Source: Tardiphaga sp.
GTDB lineage: Bacteria > Pseudomonadota > Alphaproteobacteria > Rhizobiales > Xanthobacteraceae
Assembly: GCA_014377915.1 (NCBI GenBank)
Contig: JACMOT010000379.1
Span: 1 to 5,016, forward strand
DNA length: 5,016 nucleotides
Direction of reading: 5' to 3'
Position numbers and translations under genes: made by a program
In this document: one piece after another, positions 1 through 5,016 of the stretch
How positions within the stretch are numbered: the first letter of the stretch is position 1
Layout: each line of letters starts with the position of its first letter
Notes under the pieces: generated by a model
Seen by the model: the letters and a program-made list of their open reading frames with translations, nothing else
What the model was told of the DNA's origin: nothing
Databases searched by the model: none

Positions 1-866
1 CGTTCGCGGCCGGCGGCACCTCCGACATGATCGCCCGCGTCGTCGCCGAGCAGATGGCGGTCACGCTGCATCAGACCATCATCATGGAAAACGTGGTCGG
101 CGCCGGCGGCTCCACCGCGCTGGCCCGCGCGGCGCGCGCCGAGCCGGACGGCTACACCATCGCGATCGGCAATGCCGGGACCAGTGCCGCGACCTACACC
201 ATCTATCCGAAACTGCCGTTCACGCCGGATTCCTTCGCGCCGATCGGCATGGTTGCCAAGACCTTCGGCATCGTCGCGCTGCGCAAGGATTTTCCGGGCG
301 CGACGCTGAAGGATTTTGTCGCCTACGCGAAAGCCAACCCCGGCAAGGTCAATCTCGGCCATGCCGGCGTCGGTTCGTCGAACTACCTGATCTGCAAGAG
401 TTTCGTCGCGGCCTCCGGCATCGACGTGACGCTGGTCGGCTATCGTGGCGCGGCGCCCGCGCTGACCGATGCGATCGGCGGCCAGATCGACGGCGTCTGT
501 GACTCCGCCGCCTCGGTCTCGCAAGCGATCGACGACAAGCTCGTGCGCGGCATCGTGGTCGGCTCCACTGTGCGGCTGGGCTCGCTGCCGGATCTGCCGA
601 CCTCGGCCGAAGCCGGGCTGCCGGAATTCGAGGCGCAGGGCTGGAACGGATTGTTCGCGCCAAAAGGCACGCCGCCGGAGATCATCGCCAGGCTCAACGC
701 CGCGGCGCGCACGGCCGTCGAAAGCGACTTGGTGAAGAAGCGCTTCGGCGATCTCTCCACGGTCGCTCCGGATGCCAACGAGCATACGCCCGAGATGCTG
801 CAGCAACTGGTGACGCGCGACGTCGCGAAGTACCGCGCGATGCTGGCGGGCGACAAGGCGCGATAA
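1..866 (+). CDS. Bug/TctC-family tripartite tricarboxylate transporter substrate-binding protein, 5'-truncated
   Basis: This is a periplasmic solute-binding protein of the Bug (TctC, PF03401-type) family, which captures carboxylates or other small polar molecules for tripartite tricarboxylate transporters. The reading frame is open from the window edge: the first whole codon is at position 3, and positions 1-2 are the tail of a codon that would be Pro if its missing base is C. The visible chain is 287 residues and opens with FAAGGTSD, the ligand-loop motif that lies about 30-40 residues into full-length members, so only the signal peptide and first strand are missing. Other family marks are VGAGGSTALARAA and EPDGYTIAIGN near visible residues 32-57, PDSFAPIGMV near 75-84, and GWNGLFAPKGTPPEIIARLN near 212-231. 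The C-terminal DVAKYRAML helix is also typical, and the frame ends in TAA. The internal ATG at 27 is not the real start. No TctA/TctB membrane partners are visible, so it may be an orphan receptor. Family is secure; substrate is unknown. Confidence 0.93.
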   Translation, partial: FAAGGTSDMIARVVAEQMAVTLHQTIIMENVVGAGGSTALARAARAEPDGYTIAIGNAGTSAATYTIYPKLPFTPDSFAPIGMVAKTFGIVALRKDFPGATLKDFVAYAKANPGKVNLGHAGVGSSNYLICKSFVAASGIDVTLVGYRGAAPALTDAIGGQIDGVCDSAASVSQAIDDKLVRGIVVGSTVRLGSLPDLPTSAEAGLPEFEAQGWNGLFAPKGTPPEIIARLNAAARTAVESDLVKKRFGDLSTVAPDANEHTPEMLQQLVTRDVAKYRAMLAGDKAR

Positions 867-876
867 CGCGCCGCCT

Positions 877-895
877 GCATGGTTCCTGACCATGC
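877..895 (+). terminator. Possible weak stem-loop terminator after the Bug-family gene
   Basis: A perfect 7-bp inverted repeat, GCATGGT / ACCATGC with a 5-base loop, begins 10 bases after the TAA stop. It is well placed for transcript termination or 3'-end stabilisation. It lacks a following T-run, so it is not a canonical intrinsic terminator. Confidence 0.35.
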
Positions 896-1211
896 CTGAC
901 TCCGCGTTTCATCCCGCGGTTCCGCGCAGCCATTCGTTCGCAATTTCCGCCCTGCCATATTGCCGCGATATCACGCGCGACGCCGTGCGATCGAACAGTC
1001 CGTGGCCTGCATGCTTTCATGCCAGACATCGCGGCGCAGCTCATATCACAACCGACCACCGTGCGGTGTATCAGCGCATAGTCGCCAAACAGCTATTTTC
1101 ATAGACGTTTCGCGATCGTGACGGTCGAGCCAATGAGGGCCGATCGATTGACCTGCCTGTCCCTCCCGTGGTCTGCTGCCATAGAGAAAAAAATCTTAGC
1201 GAGACAAATCT

Positions 1212-1216
1212 GGGAG
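1212..1216 (+). promoter_or_regulatory. Ribosome binding site of dctP
   Basis: GGGAG lies 8 bases before the ATG at 1225. It decides the start: the GTG at 1168 in the same frame would add 19 residues (beginning MVCCHREKN) that spoil the signal peptide and have no comparable Shine-Dalgarno sequence. Confidence 0.75.
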
Positions 1217-1224
1217 CGCGGCGC

Positions 1225-2265
1225 ATGTCGGAAACCAAGACCATCAATCGTCGCAGCCTGGTTGCGGGAACGCTTGCCGCGGCCGTTGCGATGCCAGCCA
1301 TCATCGGTCCGGCCAACGCGCAGGCCAAAGTGTCGTGGAAAGTGCAGGCGCACTGGCCGAAAGCCTCGAGCTCGTTCAATGACAGTCTGGTGGTGCTGCA
1401 GAAGGAACTCGATGAGCGCACCGGCGGTCGGTTCAAGCTCGAATTGTTCGGCGCCGGCGAGATCGCCAAGGATCGCGAGATCTACAACATCGTGCGGCGG
1501 GGCGTCGTGCCGATGGGAACCATCTCGCCGGGATATGTGCTCGGCGAGGCGCAGGCGATGGGACTGTATTACGGCGTGCCCGGCGCGTTGCGCGAGAGCT
1601 GGGAGATGATGCATCTCGTCAAGAATCTCGGCATCGAGAAGATGGTCAATGACGAGCTGCGGCCGAAGGGCGTGATGATGCTCGGCGACAAGGCCTATCC
1701 GACCGAAATCGTGCTGAAACGGAAGATCACCTCGCTGGCCGATCTCGGCTCGCTCAAGGTGCGCTCGGCCGGCACGATGCTGGAATATCTCGCCGCCGCC
1801 GGCACGGCGCCGCAGCAGGTCGCGGGGCCCGAGATCTACCAGGCGATTTCGACCGGCGTGGTCGATGGCGCGCATTGGGGCGCCGCCGTGGGCGCGCTGT
1901 CGATGAAGTTCTGGGAGGTGGCACCGTTCCACATGAAGCCGGCGCTCGGCTTTACGACCGATGCCTTCATTCTCAATATCGCGGCGCTGGACAAGCTTCC
2001 GGCTGATCTCCGTCTGATCCTGCTGGCGTTGCTCGAGGAACGCTATTTCCGACGGTCGGTCGAATACCAGCACCAGGAAGCGCTGGCGCTGACGATTGGG
2101 CGGACCAAGATGAATGTCGAAGTCGTGCGCTTCCCCGATGACGTCATGGCGAGGTTCAACGAGGCCTCCAAGGTCATCATGCAGAAGGAAATCGCGAAGG
2201 GGCCGGTCGCGGCCGCGGGCGCCGCGACGATCACCAAGCTGATGACGGACCTCGGTTACGTCTGA
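1225..2265 (+). CDS. dctP: TRAP transporter substrate-binding protein DctP (TakP/FcbT1-like)
   Basis: This is a 346-residue periplasmic binding protein of a TRAP transporter, which captures a carboxylate-type ligand and delivers it to the DctQM membrane complex. The N-terminus is a signal peptide with a twin-arginine look: NRRSLV at residues 8-13, a hydrophobic stretch at 11-27, and an ANA cleavage site near residue 32. The mature protein has the DctP fold signature. LGSLKVRSAGTMLEYLAAAG at about 174-193 contains Arg180, at the position of the conserved arginine that clamps the ligand carboxylate in this family. VAGPEIYQAISTGVVDGAHW at about 199-218 is the second signature. Position 217 is His, where TakP-like relatives as I remember them carry Glu before the Trp (see findings). 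Overall pattern and length suit the mannitol/chloroaromatic (COG4663-type) branch. It is followed, after a structured 117-base gap, by dctQ and dctM in the usual order. The symbol is a family name; the actual substrate is not determined. Confidence 0.93.
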   Translation: MSETKTINRRSLVAGTLAAAVAMPAIIGPANAQAKVSWKVQAHWPKASSSFNDSLVVLQKELDERTGGRFKLELFGAGEIAKDREIYNIVRRGVVPMGTISPGYVLGEAQAMGLYYGVPGALRESWEMMHLVKNLGIEKMVNDELRPKGVMMLGDKAYPTEIVLKRKITSLADLGSLKVRSAGTMLEYLAAAGTAPQQVAGPEIYQAISTGVVDGAHWGAAVGALSMKFWEVAPFHMKPALGFTTDAFILNIAALDKLPADLRLILLALLEERYFRRSVEYQHQEALALTIGRTKMNVEVVRFPDDVMARFNEASKVIMQKEIAKGPVAAAGAATITKLMTDLGYV

Positions 2266-2266
2266 T

Positions 2267-2334
2267 GCATCCGCCACTTTGCGCGGACGCGGCTGGCGTC
2301 TCGATCGCCATTTCAACTGGAGCGCGGCGGATGC
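2267..2334 (+). promoter_or_regulatory. Structured dctP-dctQ intercistronic RNA element
   Basis: A perfect 9-bp inverted repeat begins one base after the dctP stop: GCATCCGCC at 2267-2275 and GGCGGATGC at 2326-2334. Inside it sits a 5-bp hairpin, GACGC/GCGTC, at 2286-2300. In TRAP and ABC operons such structures commonly protect the binding-protein mRNA 3' end or partly stop transcription, so that the binding protein exceeds the membrane subunits. That role here is inference. There is no T-run. Confidence 0.5.
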
Positions 2335-2358
2335 GGCATGGCGCTGCGTCGATGCCGC
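2333..2358 (+). promoter_or_regulatory. Alternative stem over the upstream ATG of dctQ
   Basis: GCGGCAT at 2333-2339 pairs perfectly with ATGCCGC at 2352-2358 across a 12-base loop. It shares bases 2333-2334 with the longer 2267-2334 stem, so the two full stems cannot coexist. It would cover the first in-frame ATG at 2338, one reason I prefer the start at 2383. Confidence 0.35.
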
Positions 2359-2382
2359 CGTCCAACGAGCGTGGATGACCCT

Positions 2383-2925
2383 ATGCTGAAAATCGCCAGG
2401 TCGGTGACCTCCGTGAATTCCTGGGTCGGACGGGCCGCCGCCTGGCTGATCGTTCCGATGTTCGTGCTGCTGCTGGCCGACGTGGTGATGCGCTATCTGG
2501 TCGGCAGCGCCGCGATCTGGACCGCCGAGCTCGCGCAATTGATCTTCGCCGTCTATGCCGTCATCGCCGGCGGCTATTTGCTGGTCGAGCGCGCGCATGT
2601 CAATGTTGACATCATCTATGGTCGCTTCAACCGCGTGAAGAAGGCGATCGTCGATCTGTCGACGTCGGTGCTGTTCTACATCTTCATGGCCGTGCTGATC
2701 TACCAGGGCATCGACATGGCCTGGGAGTCGGCGACCAAGCTCGAAACCTCGTCGAGCATCTGGGATCCCCATATCTGGCCGGCCAAGATCGTCATCCCGC
2801 TCGCCGGCATCCTGCTGTTGCTGCAGGGCGTCGTGCGAACGGTCTCGGATATCCGCACCGTGTGCGGGCTGCGGAACGATCCGGCGGCGTTCGGCAAGCA
2901 GGCCACCGACGATCCCTCTCATTGA
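2383..2925 (+). CDS. dctQ: TRAP transporter small transmembrane subunit DctQ (FcbT2-like)
   Basis: This is the 180-residue small membrane subunit of the TRAP transporter, which scaffolds the large DctM subunit in the inner membrane. Four hydrophobic segments are visible near residues 18-39, 48-68, 88-108 and 133-150. Family marks are VVMRY at 34-38, IWTAELAQLIF at 45-55, the conserved Glu-Arg-Ala-His-Val plus VD at 69-76, and WDPHIWPAKIVIPLAG beginning at 127. The last, with the following LLLLQG, is typical of the mannitol/chloroaromatic (COG4665-like) branch. Start choice: ATG 2383 gives the usual N-terminus (MLKIARSV then a Trp/Gly-rich entry to TM1) but has only a weak upstream GGA. The in-frame ATG at 2338 would add 15 residues that include several Arg, and it sits in a possible hairpin. 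The start is therefore less certain than the gene. The stop is 15 bases before dctM, consistent with co-translation. Confidence 0.9.
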   Translation: MLKIARSVTSVNSWVGRAAAWLIVPMFVLLLADVVMRYLVGSAAIWTAELAQLIFAVYAVIAGGYLLVERAHVNVDIIYGRFNRVKKAIVDLSTSVLFYIFMAVLIYQGIDMAWESATKLETSSSIWDPHIWPAKIVIPLAGILLLLQGVVRTVSDIRTVCGLRNDPAAFGKQATDDPSH

Positions 2926-2940
2926 ACGAACGGACCCATC

Positions 2941-4263
2941 GTGTCAGTCGAGTTTCTTACGCTGCTGTTCTTCGGCTCTTTGCTGTTCTTCCTGTTCATC
3001 GGCACGCCGCTGGTTTTCACCCTTGGCGGCATCTCCAGCATCTTTCTGTATTTCACGATGGGGCCGGTCGGCTTCTACATCGTGGCGTCCAAGTTCTGGG
3101 AGTCGATGATGAGCTTCACGCTCATCGCGATCCCGATGTACGTCTATATGGCCATGCTGCTGGAGAAGTCCGGCGTTGCGAACAATCTGTACCGGATGAT
3201 GCATGTCTGGTTCGGTGGTTTTCGCGGCGGCCTTGCCATCGGCACCGTCGCCATCTGCGCGATCTTCGCGGCGATGAGCGGCATCAGCGCCGCCGCGGTG
3301 GTGACGATGGGCACCATCGCCTTGCCGCGGATGCTGGAGCGCGGCTACGACAAGCGGCTCGCGCTCGGCGCGATCAATTGCGGTGGCGGCTGGGGCATCC
3401 TGATTCCGCCGTCGATCCTGATGGTGCTGTACGCGATGCTCACCGAAGTCTCGGTGGGACGTCTGTTCGCGTCGGGCATCGGTCCTGGGATGCTGCTGTT
3501 CACGCTGGTGACGATCTATATCGGCGTCCGCGCCTGGTGGCAGCCATCGCTGGCGCCGGCGCTGCCGGTCGAGGAGCGCGGTGACTGGAAGCTCAAGCTG
3601 CGGTCGCTGAAGGCGGTATTCCTGCCGATGTTCATCATGGTGCTGGTGCTGGGGGCGATCTTCGGCGGCTTCGCGACGCCGACCGAGGCCGCGGCGCTTG
3701 GCGTGTTCGGGGCGCTGGTGGCATCTGCCGTGCAGCGCAAGCTGACGTTCCAGATGCTGAGCGAGTCCGGGATCCAGACGCTGCGGCTGACCGCGCTGGT
3801 GATGTGGATCCTGTTCGCGGCGCACGCCTTCTCGACCGCCTATACGACGCTCGGCGCCAATGAACTGATGAACGATCTGATGACGCTGATTCCGGGCGGC
3901 AAATGGGGCTCGCTCGCGTTCATGCTCGTCGTTCTGCTGGTGCTCGGCATGGTGCTCGATCCGGTCGGGATCATGTTGATCACGCTCCCGGTGTTCCTGC
4001 CGGTCATTCATGCCTCGGGCTTCGATCCGATCTGGTTCGGCGTGGTCTTCATCATCATGATGGAAATCGGTTACATGACACCGCCATTCGGGTTCAACCT
4101 GTTTTATCTGAAGGGCGTGGCGCCGCCGGACGTGACCATGAGCGACATCTACTGGTCGGTCATTCCCTACGTCCTGGTGACCATGTTCGGCGTATTGCTG
4201 ATCATCCTGTTTCCGCAGATCGCGCTGTACTTCCCGAACCTGTTCTTCGGGCCCGCCAGATAG
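2941..4263 (+). CDS. dctM: TRAP transporter large permease subunit DctM (FcbT3-like)
   Basis: This is the 440-residue ion-coupled permease subunit that moves the substrate across the inner membrane with DctP and DctQ. It is almost wholly hydrophobic, with the duplicated architecture of DctM. First-half marks are the [15 protein letters not shown] helix near residues 63-77, the RGYDK loop near 135-139 and [11 protein letters not shown] at 148-158. Second-half marks are TPTEAAALG at 246-254, [14 protein letters not shown] at 339-352 and [14 protein letters not shown] at 373-386. The paired PPS and TPPFG elements are the re-entrant-loop motifs expected of this family. The start is GTG at 2941, with only a weak GGA upstream; the product begins [17 protein letters not shown], as expected for the first helix, and no ATG fits better. 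Length is normal. It follows dctQ by 15 bases in one operon. Stop is TAG, lying inside a GC-rich palindromic region. Confidence 0.95.
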   Translation: MSVEFLTLLFFGSLLFFLFIGTPLVFTLGGISSIFLYFTMGPVGFYIVASKFWESMMSFTLIAIPMYVYMAMLLEKSGVANNLYRMMHVWFGGFRGGLAIGTVAICAIFAAMSGISAAAVVTMGTIALPRMLERGYDKRLALGAINCGGGWGILIPPSILMVLYAMLTEVSVGRLFASGIGPGMLLFTLVTIYIGVRAWWQPSLAPALPVEERGDWKLKLRSLKAVFLPMFIMVLVLGAIFGGFATPTEAAALGVFGALVASAVQRKLTFQMLSESGIQTLRLTALVMWILFAAHAFSTAYTTLGANELMNDLMTLIPGGKWGSLAFMLVVLLVLGMVLDPVGIMLITLPVFLPVIHASGFDPIWFGVVFIIMMEIGYMTPPFGFNLFYLKGVAPPDVTMSDIYWSVIPYVLVTMFGVLLIILFPQIALYFPNLFFGPAR

Positions 4264-4282
4264 CGGGCGGAGCCCCGCCCGC
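4263..4282 (+). terminator. GC-rich hairpin at the end of dctM
   Basis: A perfect 8-bp all-GC stem, GCGGGCGG / CCGCCCGC with loop AGCC, starts on the last base of the dctM stop codon. It is strong and well placed to end or stabilise the TRAP operon transcript. No T-run follows, so it could also be a 3'-end protector or leave partial read-through into the next gene, whose start is 58 bases further on. Confidence 0.55.
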
Positions 4283-4303
4283 CCGCGCTGGCCCGGAACT
4301 TGC

Positions 4304-4341
4304 TGGTGTCTCCACGCCATTCCTGAACGCTGGAGAGACCA
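4304..4341 (+). promoter_or_regulatory. Hairpin sequestering the ribosome binding site of the ABC binding-protein gene
   Basis: TGGTGTCTCCA (4304-4314) pairs with TGGAGAGACCA (4331-4341) in 10 of 11 positions, the exception being G4308 opposite G4337, across a 16-base loop. The 3' arm contains the whole Shine-Dalgarno sequence GGAGAG (4332-4337) and the A of the ATG. The pairing is seen directly; a role in translational control is inference. Confidence 0.5.
4332..4337 (+). promoter_or_regulatory. Ribosome binding site of the ABC binding-protein gene
   Basis: GGAGAG is the strongest Shine-Dalgarno match among the genes of this window. It ends 3 bases before the ATG at 4341, with its core about 5-6 bases away, and it fixes that start. 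Confidence 0.75.
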
Positions 4342-5016
4342 TGCTCATCCGTCACGCTTCCAAGGCCCTTGCGATCGCGGCATTGCTGCTGGCGCAACCG
4401 GCGGTCGCCGAAACCACGCTGCGCATCGCCATGACCGCCTCCGATATCCCCACCGCGACCGGCCTGCCGAATAACGGTTTCGAGGGCATGCGCTTCATGG
4501 GCTACCCGATCTTCGAGGGCCTGGTGCTGTGGGACCTGACCAGGACCGATCAGTTGGCGCCGCTGCGCCCGGGCCTCGCCGAGAGCTGGGAGCAGGCGCC
4601 CGACGACAACAAGACCTGGATCTTTCACTTGCGAAAGGGCGTCAAATTTCATGACGGCGGCGATTTCAACGCCGACGCCGTGATCTGGAATCTTGACCGC
4701 TTCTTCAAGAACGACAGCCCGCAATTCGAAGTCGCGGCCTCGGCGATCTCGCGCGCGCGCGTGCCGGTGATGGGTAGCTACAAGAAGATCGACGACTTCA
4801 CCGTCTCGATCTCGACCACTTCGGCGGCGTCGTATTTCCCCTATATGGCGGTGTATCTGCTGTTCACCTCGCCGGCGTCGTTCGCCAAGGCCGGTGACTG
4901 GGCCAAGGTCGCGACCTTGTCGGCAGCCGGTACCGGACCGTTCAGGATCACCAAGGTGGTGCCGGGCGAGCGCGTCGGACTGGCGCGCCCTGGCGGGTAT
5001 TGGGATGCCGCTAAAA
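4341..5016 (+). CDS. ABC transporter substrate-binding protein, peptide/nickel family (SBP_bac_5), 3'-truncated
   Basis: This is the N-terminal 225 residues of a periplasmic binding protein of the DppA/OppA/NikA type (SBP_bac_5), which delivers peptides or other solutes to an ABC importer. Full members are about 500-540 residues, so more than half lies beyond the right edge. A Sec signal peptide is clear: basic residues at 4-8, a hydrophobic core at 9-18 and cleavage after PAVA at residue 23. The mature protein opens ETTLRIAM. Family marks are [11 protein letters not shown] at 55-65, [12 protein letters not shown] at about 77-88, and [20 protein letters not shown] at 92-111. Next come VIWNLDRFF and the IDDFTVSI strand with a following Phe-Pro-Tyr segment. 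[17 protein letters not shown] and a closing GGYWDAAK also belong to the family. No stop codon occurs before the window ends. The gene starts 77 bases after dctM; ABC permease genes would be expected downstream but cannot be seen. Peptide-family members also bind nickel, opines, sugars and other ligands, so the substrate is open. Confidence 0.93.
   Translation, partial: MLIRHASKALAIAALLLAQPAVAETTLRIAMTASDIPTATGLPNNGFEGMRFMGYPIFEGLVLWDLTRTDQLAPLRPGLAESWEQAPDDNKTWIFHLRKGVKFHDGGDFNADAVIWNLDRFFKNDSPQFEVAASAISRARVPVMGSYKKIDDFTVSISTTSAASYFPYMAVYLLFTSPASFAKAGDWAKVATLSAAGTGPFRITKVVPGERVGLARPGGYWDAAK

Larger units (their letters stand above)
867..1224. other. Intergenic region and leader of the TRAP operon; no gene found
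   Basis: This stretch of 358 bases separates the Bug-family gene from dctP. Open frames crossing it (for example 892-1104 on the plus strand and 694-1059 on the minus strand) have no recognisable protein motifs, no good ribosome binding site and arginine/histidine-rich low-quality composition, so I call no gene. It holds small dyads: GCATGGT/ACCATGC at 877-895, GCATG/CATGC at 1009-1022, and CACCG/CGGTG around a 2-base centre at 1057-1068. It also has a seven-A run at 1187-1193 in the presumed leader. The promoter and operator of the TRAP operon are most likely here. The best -35-like word, TTGACC at 1148-1153, has no acceptable -10 partner at 16-18 bases, so I do not name a promoter. Confidence 0.6.

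Noticed and set aside
970..991. Imperfect 22-base dyad (ATCACGCG...GTGCGAT) as a regulator site
   Set aside because: Only about six of the outer eight positions are symmetric, and the centre is not; within chance for GC-rich DNA.
892..1104. Possible 70-codon small gene in the gap before dctP
   Set aside because: No Shine-Dalgarno, no motif and no hydrophobic or structured pattern; its start lies inside the small hairpin after the first gene.
1113..1146. Paired CGATCG palindromes upstream of dctP as an operator
   Set aside because: CGATCG is common throughout the window, including inside coding sequence, so its presence twice here is not informative.
1148..1176. TTGACC as a sigma-70 -35 box for the TRAP operon
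   Set aside because: The sequence at the right spacing (GTCTGC/TCTGCT) does not resemble a -10 box, and no clear sigma-54 GG/GC pair is visible either.
1099..2922. Minus-strand open frame of 607 codons opposite dctP and dctQ
   Set aside because: It is the complement of two well-recognised genes in a GC-rich genome. Its product is packed with Arg, His, Asp and Gln, has no family motif, and runs across the intergenic gaps.
2862..3584. Plus-strand 240-codon frame overlapping the dctQ-dctM junction
   Set aside because: It is an out-of-frame reading of dctM, Arg/His-rich and without motifs, while the dctM frame has all expected family motifs.
2944..4320. Minus-strand open frame of 458 codons opposite dctM
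   Set aside because: It mirrors dctM codon by codon, with His/Arg/Gln-rich low-complexity composition produced by the hydrophobic codons on the other strand. There is no plausible start signal or domain.
4167..4724. Minus-strand open frame of 185 codons spanning the dctM end and the start of the ABC gene
   Set aside because: It covers a clear terminator-like hairpin and two confident plus-strand genes and has no recognisable domain. It is a shadow of the plus-strand codon use.
4749..4762. Alternating GC run in the ABC gene (simple repeat or Z-DNA)
   Set aside because: It is explained by Ser-Arg-Ala-Arg-Val codons in a GC-rich gene; too short to treat as a repeat element.

Overview
The window comes from a GC-rich genome, and everything in it reads left to right. 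Codon use is strongly G/C-ending and proteins are rich in Ala, Gly and Val. The mix of solute-binding proteins resembles an alphaproteobacterium of the Bradyrhizobium/Rhodopseudomonas kind. That placement is an inference from style and family memory, because no rRNA or marker gene is present.

Layout: (1) 1-866, the 3' part of a Bug/TctC-type periplasmic binding protein of the tripartite tricarboxylate transporter class, cut at its N-terminus by the window edge. (2) 867-1224, a 358-base stretch with no convincing gene, holding small dyads and the leader of the next operon. (3) 1225-4263, a complete three-gene TRAP transporter in the order binding protein (DctP), small 4-TM subunit (DctQ), large multi-TM subunit (DctM). 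It is closest in feel to the mannitol/chloroaromatic (TakP/FcbT-like) branch. (4) 4264-4340, a short spacer with a strong GC hairpin followed by a second hairpin that covers the next ribosome binding site. (5) 4341-5016, the first 225 codons of an ABC-type peptide/nickel-family binding protein (SBP_bac_5), running off the right edge.

How they work together: DctP would capture an organic acid in the periplasm and hand it to the DctQ-DctM membrane complex, driven by an ion gradient. The two flanking binding proteins belong to unrelated transporter classes (TTT and ABC). The window is therefore an uptake cluster with three different capture systems side by side, of the sort found beside catabolic genes for organic or aromatic acids. 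The substrate cannot be read from the sequence.

I see no mobile element, CRISPR array, tRNA/rRNA or clearly new enzyme system. The least ordinary signals are at the RNA level. One is a near-perfect hairpin that would bury the Shine-Dalgarno sequence and start codon of the ABC binding protein. Another is a pair of mutually exclusive stems between dctP and dctQ. A third is a pair of mutually exclusive stems at the dctM stop codon.
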